Source of the DNA: Rhodobacteraceae bacterium UBA6273
Lineage (GTDB): Bacteria > Pseudomonadota > Alphaproteobacteria > Rhodobacterales > Rhodobacteraceae
Length of the DNA: 9,140 bases
Direction: 5' to 3'
Assembly: GCA_002440625.1 (NCBI GenBank)
Contig: DJUV01000263.1
Span: 1-9,140 of the forward strand
Positions 1 to 5,924 of the stretch are shown one piece after another. A program made the position numbers and the translations under genes. Position 1 is the stretch's first letter. Each line of letters starts with the position of its first letter. The notes beneath the pieces are model-generated. The model saw only the letters and a list, made by a program, of their open reading frames with translations. It had not been told where the DNA came from and did not search any database.

Positions 1-583
1 CCTGATCGTGGGTGACGAAGATCGTGGTGATGCCAAGCTTCTGCTGGATCGCCCGGATCTCGGTCCTCAGCGATACCCGGACCTTGGCGTCAAGCGCCGA
101 GAGCGGCTCGTCGAGGAGGAGCACGCGGGGCTTCGGCGCCAGCGCGCGGGCAAGCGCCACGCGCTGCTGCTGGCCGCCCGAAAGCTGGAACGGATAGCGG
201 CCGCCAAGGTCGGGCAGGCCGATGAGGGCCAGCATCTCCGCCACGCGGGCATCGCGGTCGGCCTTGGGCATACCTGCAACCTTCAGCCCGAATCCTACAT
301 TGTCGGCGACCGTCAGGTTCGGGAAAAGGGCGTAGGCCTGAAACATCATGCCGACGTTGCGCCGGCTGGTCTTGAGGCCGATGACATCCTGCCCGTCGAT
401 CTGGATTGCCCCGGCGGTCGGCGTCTCGAACCCGGCGACCATGCGCAGGACGGTGGTCTTGCCACAGCCCGAGGGGCCGAGGAGCGAGATGAATTCCCCC
501 TTGGCGACGGAGAGGTTGAAATCCTTCACCACGCGGTTGGCGCCGAAGGATTTTTCCAGATGGGAGATGTCGAGGAAGCTCAT
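1..583 (-). CDS. ABC importer ATP-binding protein, PotA/FbpC-like (C-terminus cut by window edge)
   Basis: This is the ATPase of the importer encoded by the three genes upstream; it would bind the cytoplasmic face of the two permeases and power uptake. The visible 194 residues form a complete nucleotide-binding core: Walker A GPSGCGKT (36-43), Q-loop Gln82, signature LSGGQ (134-138), Walker B LLLDEP (155-160), D-loop SALD (162-165) and switch His192. A protein of this family usually has about 350 residues with a C-terminal TOBE domain, so roughly 150 residues lie beyond position 1. The ATG overlaps the stop codon of the preceding permease gene (ATGA at 583-580). No clear Shine-Dalgarno sequence precedes it, so translation probably depends on coupling. 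The family includes spermidine, iron(III), sulfate and 2-aminoethylphosphonate ATPases; the core sequence does not tell which applies. Confidence 0.95.
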   Translation of the reverse strand, partial: MSFLDISHLEKSFGANRVVKDFNLSVAKGEFISLLGPSGCGKTTVLRMVAGFETPTAGAIQIDGQDVIGLKTSRRNVGMMFQAYALFPNLTVADNVGFGLKVAGMPKADRDARVAEMLALIGLPDLGGRYPFQLSGGQQQRVALARALAPKPRVLLLDEPLSALDAKVRVSLRTEIRAIQQKLGITTIFVTHDQ

Positions 584-1374
584 CGTGCGGCGGCTTTCGT
601 GTGCTTGGAGAGGCGGTTGGTCAGCTGGATCAGACCCATGCAGGCCCAGGTGATGGCGAAGGCGATCACCGACAGCGCGAAGGGTTCGTAAGGCTTGTTG
701 GCGCCGATCCGCTGCAGATAGGGGCCGAAGGCAGGCCGGTCGAGAAGGGCGGCAAGGGTGAATTCGCCGATCACGATGGCGAAGGTCAGGAAGGCGCCGG
801 ACATGACCGCAACAAGGACGTTGGGCAGGATCACCCGTCCAAGGATCGTCGCCCAGCCGGCACCAAGGCTCTGCGCCGCCTCTGTCAGGGTGCCGACGTC
901 GATGGTCCGAAGGCCGGTATCGACGGCGCGGTACATGTAGGGCAGCGCCAGCGTGGTGTAGCCGAAGGCGAGCAGCAGGTTGGTGCCCATGACGCTGCCG
1001 GTCAGTGGCAGCCAGCTGGAGGTGTTGTAAAGCCGGATGTAGCCAAAGACGATGACGATCGCCGGGATCACCAGCGGCAGAAGCGTGATGAACTCCACGT
1101 AGGGCCGCGCCCAAGGCATTTTGAGCCGGACCCAGAAGGCGGTCGGCACCACGATCAGCACGCCCATGATGATCGTGACCAAGGCCATGGCGACCGAATA
1201 ACTGAACGTCGCCTGGAACTCGGGATCGTGGATGATCTTCGCATAGGCATCGAGCGAATAGACCCCGCGCCGGGCCTTGAGCGAGAATTCCGTCAGCCCC
1301 AAGAGCGGCAGCGCGAAATAGCTTAACCCGAAGAGAAGGACGATCCAGCCGGTAATGCGGGCATAGAGGCTCAT
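580..1374 (-). CDS. ABC importer inner-membrane permease, second subunit (PotC-like)
   Basis: The 264-residue protein is one half of the membrane channel of the importer. Hydrophobic segments lie at about 8-30, 58-82, 94-112, 131-150, 184-206 and 232-252, giving the usual six helices. The cytoplasmic coupling (EAA) loop is at about 163-185, beginning LTEAAQSLGA and ending ILPN; it should dock on the ATPase. The length fits PotC/PhnV-type permeases. The start codon ATG at 1374 overlaps the TGA of the upstream permease as ATGA, and a GAGAGG Shine-Dalgarno-like stretch lies upstream at suitable distance. A much longer reading frame extends upstream to 2202, but that part is the other permease gene read in the wrong frame, so I use the internal start MSLYARITGW. 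The substrate is unknown. Confidence 0.95.
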   Translation of the reverse strand: MSLYARITGWIVLLFGLSYFALPLLGLTEFSLKARRGVYSLDAYAKIIHDPEFQATFSYSVAMALVTIIMGVLIVVPTAFWVRLKMPWARPYVEFITLLPLVIPAIVIVFGYIRLYNTSSWLPLTGSVMGTNLLLAFGYTTLALPYMYRAVDTGLRTIDVGTLTEAAQSLGAGWATILGRVILPNVLVAVMSGAFLTFAIVIGEFTLAALLDRPAFGPYLQRIGANKPYEPFALSVIAFAITWACMGLIQLTNRLSKHTKAAAR

Positions 1375-2240
1375 TTCAGCCACCTCTCGGCGCGAATACG
1401 CAGCCAGATGTACAGGACGTTGGCGATGGCGGTGATGACGATCATGCCGAAGGCCATGGCGTAGCCGAGGTTGGGGTTGCCAAGCACGTCGCCCCTGATC
1501 TGGGCGAAAAGCTGGATCGGCACGATGTTGAGGGCCGAGCCGGTCAGTGCGATGGCGGTGGCCACGGCGCCGAAGGCATTGGCGAAGAGGAGCGCGAAGG
1601 TGCCGAGGAGCGAGGGGAAGAGGATAGGCAGCGCCACCATGTGCCAGTATTGCGCCGAGGTTGCGCCGAGAACCTCTGCCGCCTCGCGCCATTCCTTGCG
1701 CAGCCCTTCCAGCGCCGGGGTGATGATGAGGATCATCAGCGGGATCTGGAAGAAGAGGTAGGTGACCGTCAGGCCCCAGAAGCTGAGGATGCTGAAGCCG
1801 AGATCGCGTTGCAGAACGATGCCGAAGTTGTTGCGCAGAAAGACGGTGATGAGACCCACCGGTCCGAAGGTGGCGAGGAAGGCGAAGGCCAGCGGTACGC
1901 CCGCGAAGTTCGACGCGACGCCGGAGAATGTCATCAGCGGCGCCTTGATCCAGCGCGGCACTGCCCCGAAGGTCACGGCGGCGGCCATGCCGAAGCCGAT
2001 CAGGCAGCCGAGCGCCGCCGAAGCCACAGAGATCTTGATCGAAATCCAGTAGCTCGACGGAATGGTGCCGGTGTTCAGGTCTCTCAGGTTCTGCAGCGTG
2101 AAAGCGCCCGAACGGTCCTGAAAGGCGCCGATGACGATATGGATCGTCGGCAGGATCAGGAACAGCGTCACGAAGATGATGAAGGGCAAAAGCCCCAGCC
2201 ACGTCAGCGGCAGGCGCCGGTGGATCGGTGCCGAACTCAT
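1371..2240 (-). CDS. ABC importer inner-membrane permease, first subunit (PotB-like)
   Basis: The 289-residue protein pairs with the next gene's product to form the transport channel. Hydrophobic segments lie at about 13-33, 66-92, 100-122, 152-177, 205-228 and 262-281. The EAA coupling loop is at about 183-210, with EWREAAEVLGA and then LPILFPS. I chose the ATG at 2240 (MSSAPIHRRL). It has GGGGA ten bases upstream, while the in-frame ATG at 2273 (MKKNTNGDAS, 11 residues longer) lies only six bases after a strong hairpin that would hide its ribosome site. The longer start remains possible. The gene follows the binding-protein gene, with the hairpin between them, and its stop overlaps the next start by ATGA. 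Family membership (binding-protein-dependent inner-membrane component) is clear; the substrate is not. Confidence 0.93.
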   Translation of the reverse strand: MSSAPIHRRLPLTWLGLLPFIIFVTLFLILPTIHIVIGAFQDRSGAFTLQNLRDLNTGTIPSSYWISIKISVASAALGCLIGFGMAAAVTFGAVPRWIKAPLMTFSGVASNFAGVPLAFAFLATFGPVGLITVFLRNNFGIVLQRDLGFSILSFWGLTVTYLFFQIPLMILIITPALEGLRKEWREAAEVLGATSAQYWHMVALPILFPSLLGTFALLFANAFGAVATAIALTGSALNIVPIQLFAQIRGDVLGNPNLGYAMAFGMIVITAIANVLYIWLRIRAERWLK

Positions 2241-2250
2241 TCTTGAAGCA

Positions 2251-2255
2251 TCCCC
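2251..2255 (-). promoter_or_regulatory. Ribosome binding site that favours the shorter permease start
   Basis: GGGGA on the minus strand lies ten bases before the ATG at 2240. It sits outside the hairpin at 2280-2306, unlike the region before the alternative ATG at 2273. The match and spacing are only fair. Confidence 0.45.
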
Positions 2256-2279
2256 GTTCGTGTTCTTTTTCATTGCGAA

Positions 2280-2306
2280 CCCCGGCCCGATGGAATCGGG
2301 CCGGGG
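2280..2306 (-). promoter_or_regulatory. Perfect 12-bp GC-rich hairpin between binding-protein and permease genes
   Basis: Positions 2280-2291 and 2295-2306 are exact inverted complements (CCCCGGCCCGAT and ATCGGGCCGGGG) around a three-base loop. It begins about 20 bases after the stop codon of the solute-binding protein gene. No run of U follows on the minus strand, so it is not a standard intrinsic terminator. In known importer operons such as malE-malF, structures at this place protect the upstream mRNA from 3' decay and allow more binding protein than permease to be made. That role here is an inference from position and shape. Confidence 0.75.
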
Positions 2307-2325
2307 CCGGTGATTTCAGACCAGA

Positions 2326-3429
2326 TTACTGGACGTTGGCGCCGACGACGGCATCCCAGCCACCAGTGACGGCGGCCTTGTTGGCGTTCACCTCATCCAG
2401 CGTCGGGAAGTAGGCGGCCTCATAGGAAGCTGCCGGCGGCAGTTTCTCCATCGCCGCAGCGTCAAGCTTGCCCGCCGCCGACATGGCGTTGAACCGCGCC
2501 GGGTGGCAGTAGCCCTTGAGCCAGAGGTTCTGGCCCTCGTCCGAATAGAGATACTCCATCCAGAGCTTCGCCGCGTTCGGGTGCGGTGCATAGGCCGAGA
2601 TGCCCTGCACGTAGACACCGGCAAGAACGCCGGTCTTCGGCACCACGATCTCGACCGGCGGGTTGCCGGCCAGTTCGTCGGCCCAGGCGAGCGCGTTGTA
2701 GTCCCAGGCGACGACGATCGGGGTCGCGCCTTGGGCAATCGTGCCGGCCTTGCCGATGACCGGGACGAAGTTCCCCGCCTTGTTCACCCCTGCAAAGTAC
2801 TCGAGCCCGGCCTTGCCTGCCGCTTCACCCGACGCGGCACCCGTCGACAGGCCCGCCGCGAGTACACCGAGAATCGCCTGGTTCGATGCACGCGGATCGC
2901 CGGCGAGGGCAACCTGGCCCGCATATTCCGGCTTCGCGAGGTCGGCCCAGTCGGTCGGCGTGTTGGGCACGAGGTCCTTGTTCACGATGAAGGACATCAC
3001 GCCATAATAGTCGCCGTACCAGTAGCCGTCGGCATCCTTGATGCTGTCGGGGATGTCATCCCAGGTCGAGACCTTGTAGGGCTGCAAGAGGCCCTCGTCC
3101 TTCATCGACGGGCCGAAGGCGAGGCCCACGTCCACCACGTCCGGTGCCTGCGGGCCCTTGTTGTCCTTGTTGGCCTTGACGGCCTCGACCTCATCGGCCG
3201 AACCCGCGTCGGGGTTCAGTTCGTTGACCTGGATTTCCGGGTACTTCGCCTTGAAGCCCTCGATCACCGCACCATAGCCGCACCAGCTGTGCGGCAGCGC
3301 GATGGTTGTCAGCATGCCTTCAGCCTTGGCCGCGGCTTCGATGTCCGCCAACGACTGCGCGCTCACCATGGCGGTGGACGACAGCAGCGCCGCGATCGAG
3401 ACCGCAAAAGTCAGTTTGTTTTTGTACAT
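2326..3429 (-). CDS. Periplasmic solute-binding protein of an ABC importer (AfuA/PotD-like class)
   Basis: The 367-residue precursor should capture the substrate in the periplasm and deliver it to the two permeases. The N-terminus is a typical Sec signal peptide: a Lys-containing start, a hydrophobic stretch at about 7-20, and VSA at 22-24 with likely cleavage before Gln25. The mature part has bacterial extracellular-binding-protein features: a middle block with DGYWYGDYYGVMSFIVNKD (134-152), PTDWADLAKPEYAGQ (158-172), and a hinge-region segment VVAWDYNALAWA (239-250). Two cysteines, Cys50 and Cys308, are the only ones in the mature protein and could form a disulfide. The start ATG at 3429 has GGGAG upstream. 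Family relatives bind iron(III), polyamines, 2-aminoethylphosphonate or other small organics; I cannot assign the ligand. It heads an operon with two permeases and an ATPase. Confidence 0.93.
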   Translation of the reverse strand: MYKNKLTFAVSIAALLSSTAMVSAQSLADIEAAAKAEGMLTTIALPHSWCGYGAVIEGFKAKYPEIQVNELNPDAGSADEVEAVKANKDNKGPQAPDVVDVGLAFGPSMKDEGLLQPYKVSTWDDIPDSIKDADGYWYGDYYGVMSFIVNKDLVPNTPTDWADLAKPEYAGQVALAGDPRASNQAILGVLAAGLSTGAASGEAAGKAGLEYFAGVNKAGNFVPVIGKAGTIAQGATPIVVAWDYNALAWADELAGNPPVEIVVPKTGVLAGVYVQGISAYAPHPNAAKLWMEYLYSDEGQNLWLKGYCHPARFNAMSAAGKLDAAAMEKLPPAASYEAAYFPTLDEVNANKAAVTGGWDAVVGANVQ

Positions 3430-3439
3430 GCGAGATTTT

Positions 3440-3444
3440 CTCCC
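3440..3444 (-). promoter_or_regulatory. Ribosome binding site of the solute-binding protein gene
   Basis: GGGAG on the minus strand, within a longer AAAGGGAG, lies ten bases before the ATG at 3429. The next upstream gene ends at 3574 and the protein starts with a complete signal peptide, so both support this start. Confidence 0.65.
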
Positions 3445-3480
3445 TTTGGTAGGTCTGATCCGTTGTGGATGCAGGACCGC

Positions 3481-3517
3481 TTTACGCCCGCCGCGTAACA
3501 GAACTGCGACGCGTAAA
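3481..3517. promoter_or_regulatory. Cluster of TTACGC/GCGTAA motifs, candidate operator of the second operon
   Basis: TTACGC at 3482-3487 and GCGTAA at 3493-3498 form a perfect 6-bp inverted repeat with a five-base spacer. A second GCGTAA lies at 3511-3516, 18 bases after the first copy. Including flanking bases, TTTACGC (3481-3487) and GCGTAAA (3511-3517) are also inverted complements. The cluster ends 52 bases upstream of the binding-protein start codon, a normal place for a regulator to bind. The symmetry is seen directly; the operator role is an inference. I could not find a convincing -35/-10 pair next to it. Confidence 0.4.
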
Positions 3518-3522
3518 TCGGT

Positions 3523-3552
3523 GCCAGCTAACCCCGGATTCGTCCGGCTGGC
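3523..3552 (-). terminator. Bulged hairpin after ycaQ, possible transcript end of the opp operon
   Basis: GCCAG (3523-3527) pairs with CTGGC (3548-3552), and inside it CCGGA (3534-3538) pairs with TCCGG (3543-3547) around a four-base loop. Six unpaired bases form a bulge on one side. It starts about 21 bases after the ycaQ stop codon in the direction of transcription. There is no U-tract after it, so it may be a weak or Rho-assisted end, or an mRNA 3' stabiliser. Confidence 0.35.
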
Positions 3553-3560
3553 AATGGCGA

Positions 3561-3578
3561 TGTTACAAATCTGTTACA
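3561..3578. repeat. Two direct copies of TGTTACA, 11 bases apart
   Basis: TGTTACA occurs at 3561-3567 and 3572-3578. The second copy covers the TAA stop codon of the ycaQ gene on the minus strand. The period of 11 bases is about one helical turn, which suits side-by-side protein binding, but a chance origin is quite possible for a motif this short. Confidence 0.35.
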
Positions 3579-4788
3579 CGATCATCGGTTGCCGGCGCCA
3601 GCCGTCGGCGAAGGTGACGGCGCCGCAACCTGCGAATGTGGAAAGACGCTCCAACTCTGCCAAAAGGCGCTCTTCTCGGCCTTTGGAAAGGGCAACGCCA
3701 GCCTCCGGCCAATAGGCCGCGACATGCAGCGCACCCTCGGCGCGGCGCGCCTTCATGTCGATGCGGCCGATCATGCGGTCGCCCTCCATGACCGGAAAGA
3801 CATAGTAGCCATAGGTCCGCTGAGGTTCGGGCACGAAGACCTCGATCCGGTAGTAAAAGCCGAAAAGCCGCTCGGCCCGGTTGCGGTCGCGGAGTGCGGG
3901 GTCGAAGGGTGACAGGATGCGGACGCGGCCCGATGGCGCGGGCAGGGCGTCTGTTTCCGCGACGGTTCCGGGCCGGGCAAAGACGCGGCGCGGGCTGCCA
4001 TCGGAAAGCGTCAGGTCGATCTCCTCGATCTCACCGCCCGCAAGGGCCGCCGCGCACCAGGCCTTGGCGTCTTCAGGCCGGATCAGCGCCCAGAAAGCGG
4101 CAAGCTCGCCCGAGGTGGCAAAGCCGAGACGGTCAAGTGCGGTGCCGCAGGCCCAGGCGGTCAACCCTTCCTCGGATGGTGCCGGCAGCGCGTGCGTGTC
4201 GGGCAAGACACGCTCGGTCAGGTCGTAGAACTTGGCGAAGTTGCGCCGGTGGCAGACCGAAAGCCGGCCCGTCCGCCAGAGATATTCGAGTGCCGTCTTC
4301 GACGGGTGCCATTCCCACCAGCCGCCCTTGCCGCGGGCCTCATCCGTGCCGACATCGCCCGTGCCGACGGCGCCGCCGGCGCGGACGTGGGCGAGCACAT
4401 CCTCGACCTTGTCGTGAAAGGCGCTGCCCTGCCAGTCTGACCAGCGCGCCTTCAGCCGTTCCGCATCGCGGGCGAAGCGGCGCTTCCAATAGGGGAAGTA
4501 CTCGGTCGGAATCACCGCCGCGTCATGGGTCCAGTGTTCGAAAAGCGTGCGGTCGCGTTCGAGATGCGGCGTCAGGTGCTTTGGCCGGTAGCTTTGCCGC
4601 CGCGACCACAGGATCATGTGGTGGGCGCGTTCGACCGTGTTGATGCTGTCGACCTGAACGAAGCCAAGACGGCGGATCAGGGCGAGAAGATCCTCGCCCT
4701 TTGCCGGGCCGGTCGGCGGTTCCAGCAGCGCGTGGCGGTCAAGAAACAGCCGCCGCGCCCCGGTGTTGGACAACACAGGCCGGCTCAT
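3574..4788 (-). CDS. ycaQ: YcaQ-family DNA glycosylase (interstrand-crosslink unhooking, HTH_42 fold)
   Basis: The 404-residue protein belongs to the winged-helix HTH_42 family (formerly DUF1006) of E. coli YcaQ and Streptomyces AlkZ. These monofunctional glycosylases remove alkylated bases and unhook DNA interstrand crosslinks. The catalytic Gln-x-Asp motif is present as Gln45-Val46-Asp47 in LGFVQVDSIN, followed by ERAHH and LWSR. Further family blocks are GGWWEWHPSK (155-164), RRNFAKFYDLTERVLPD (181-197), LSPFDPALRDRNRAERLFGF (292-311), RTYGYYVFPV (324-333) and GRIDMKARR (341-349). Length and block order match E. coli YcaQ. I use the ATG at 4788, which overlaps the dipeptidase stop as ATGA; an in-frame TTG at 4797 adds only three residues. 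It is the last gene of the opp operon. Its family is secure; its cellular role in this setting is not known. Confidence 0.93.
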   Translation of the reverse strand: MSRPVLSNTGARRLFLDRHALLEPPTGPAKGEDLLALIRRLGFVQVDSINTVERAHHMILWSRRQSYRPKHLTPHLERDRTLFEHWTHDAAVIPTEYFPYWKRRFARDAERLKARWSDWQGSAFHDKVEDVLAHVRAGGAVGTGDVGTDEARGKGGWWEWHPSKTALEYLWRTGRLSVCHRRNFAKFYDLTERVLPDTHALPAPSEEGLTAWACGTALDRLGFATSGELAAFWALIRPEDAKAWCAAALAGGEIEEIDLTLSDGSPRRVFARPGTVAETDALPAPSGRVRILSPFDPALRDRNRAERLFGFYYRIEVFVPEPQRTYGYYVFPVMEGDRMIGRIDMKARRAEGALHVAAYWPEAGVALSKGREERLLAELERLSTFAGCGAVTFADGWRRQPMIV

Positions 4789-5846
4789 TTCCCCCAAGTC
4801 CGCTCCAGTAGCGCAAACCAGTTCTCATGGCCGAGCTTGCGCAAGAGCGCATCGTCGTAACCATGGGCGCGAAGGGCATCCATCATGTTCGGCAGGCCTG
4901 CGGCATCACCGATCCCGGCTGGAACGGCGGTGCCGTCGAAATCCGAACCGAAACCGACCCGATCCTCGCCCAGCCGCGCGATCAGGTAGTCGAGATGGGC
5001 GAGCACCGGCTCCCAGTCGGTGATGGTCTGGTAGCGGCCATCGGGGCGCAGGAAGATGTTGCCGAAGTTCAGGCCCACCATGCCGTCGGTGTCGCGGATC
5101 ACGTCGAGCTGGCGGTCCGTCAGGTTGCGGGTCAGGGGCGTCAGCGCATGGGCGTTGGAATGGGTGGCGACAAGCGGCGCTTCCGAAATCGCGGCGACAT
5201 CCTCGAAGCCCTTTTCGTTCAGGTGGCTGAGGTCGATCATGATCTTCAGCGCGTTGCATTCGCGGATCAGCCGCTTGCCCGCCTCGGTCAGGCCCGGCCC
5301 GGTGTCGGGGCCGGCGGGGAAGCGGAAGGGGACGCCGTGGCCGAAGACCGTCGGCCGCGACCAGACGGGCCCGAGCGAGCGCAGCCCCGCCGCGTGCCAG
5401 ACATGCAGCGCGTCAAGATCGGCGCCGATCGGTTCGGCGCCCTCGAAATGCAGGATCACGGCAATCCGGCCCGCCGCCAGTGCAGCGCGGATATCGGCGA
5501 CCGTGCGGCAGATGGAGACCGTTCCTGTCCGCTCCATCCACATCAGATGGCCGATCATCGCGGCGGCGACGGGCTGGGCGGCAGAAAGCGGAACCTGCCC
5601 CGGCAGCGGCAAATCGTAAGGCGGCGCTTTCATCGCCTCGTCGGACGGTGGCTGGGCGGGATTGGGGGGCGAGGGGATGTAGACAGCGAAGAAGCCGCCG
5701 ACGAGGCCGCCGGCCTTCATGCGCGGCAGGTCGAGATGGCCCTTACCGTCGCCCGTCAGCCAGATCTCCTCGCGCCGCGCCGGGTCATGGAGAAGGCGCA
5801 GGAGGAAATCGTTATGCCCGTCGAAAACGGAAATCCTGTCGGTCAC
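4785..5846 (-). CDS. M19-family (renal dipeptidase type) metallodipeptidase
   Basis: The 353-residue enzyme should hydrolyse dipeptides with a two-metal (zinc) centre in a TIM-barrel fold. All expected ligands are visible: His11 and Asp13 in DGHNDF, bridging Glu135 in HFEGAE, His208 in DLSHLNEKGF and His229 in ATHSNAH. GSDFDG (300-305) supplies the conserved acidic residue near the end. The distances Glu135-His208 (73) and His208-His229 (21) equal those I recall for human DPEP1 (Glu125, His198, His219). There is no signal peptide, so it should act in the cytoplasm. I start at GTG 5846 because AGGAGAG lies six bases before it; an upstream in-frame TTG at 5876 would add ten residues but has less support. 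It lies 78 bases after oppF and overlaps ycaQ, fitting cleavage of peptides imported by Opp. Family members accept L-D as well as L-L dipeptides, so the natural substrate is open. Confidence 0.94.
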   Translation of the reverse strand: MTDRISVFDGHNDFLLRLLHDPARREEIWLTGDGKGHLDLPRMKAGGLVGGFFAVYIPSPPNPAQPPSDEAMKAPPYDLPLPGQVPLSAAQPVAAAMIGHLMWMERTGTVSICRTVADIRAALAAGRIAVILHFEGAEPIGADLDALHVWHAAGLRSLGPVWSRPTVFGHGVPFRFPAGPDTGPGLTEAGKRLIRECNALKIMIDLSHLNEKGFEDVAAISEAPLVATHSNAHALTPLTRNLTDRQLDVIRDTDGMVGLNFGNIFLRPDGRYQTITDWEPVLAHLDYLIARLGEDRVGFGSDFDGTAVPAGIGDAAGLPNMMDALRAHGYDDALLRKLGHENWFALLERTWGK

Positions 5847-5852
5847 GCTTGG

Positions 5853-5859
5853 CTCTCCT
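5853..5859 (-). promoter_or_regulatory. Strong ribosome binding site fixing the GTG start of the dipeptidase
   Basis: AGGAGAG on the minus strand is six bases before the GTG at 5846. It favours this start over the in-frame TTG at 5876, which lies upstream of the site. Confidence 0.75.
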
Positions 5860-5862
5860 GTC

Positions 5863-5902
5863 GCGGTTCGGGCCAACCCTCGCCCGATCCTCGGCGAACC
5901 GC
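5863..5902. repeat. 8-bp inverted repeat in the oppF-dipeptidase gap
   Basis: GCGGTTCG (5863-5870) and CGAACCGC (5895-5902) are perfect inverted complements separated by 24 bases. In the transcript they could form a long-loop hairpin just upstream of the dipeptidase ribosome site. No U-tract follows, so I do not call it a terminator. Confidence 0.35.
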
Positions 5903-5924
5903 AACCCTTCGGCTTGCCCGCGCC

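Noticed and set aside
1375..2202. Upstream extension of the second permease frame, giving a 540-residue protein
   Set aside because: The extra part is the first permease gene read in the wrong frame. The ATGA overlap and ribosome site at 1374 mark the real start.
2280..2306. Intrinsic terminator between the binding-protein and permease genes
   Set aside because: No run of T follows the stem on either strand. A full stop here would also silence the genes needed by the same importer.
3509..3530. Possible sigma-54 promoter before the binding-protein gene, since TGGCAC occurs on the minus strand
   Set aside because: The -12 element has the wrong sequence, and a GC is found one base too far from the GG. 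The TGGC also belongs to the hairpin arm.
5847..5876. TTG start for the dipeptidase that adds ten residues
   Set aside because: The strong AGGAGAG site lies inside this extension at the right distance for the GTG at 5846, and the added residues precede the normal family N-terminus.
5869..5886. Second small hairpin (CGGGC/GCCCG) in the oppF-dipeptidase gap
   Set aside because: Only five base pairs with an eight-base loop in GC-rich DNA, and it excludes the longer inverted repeat at the same place; this is likely chance.
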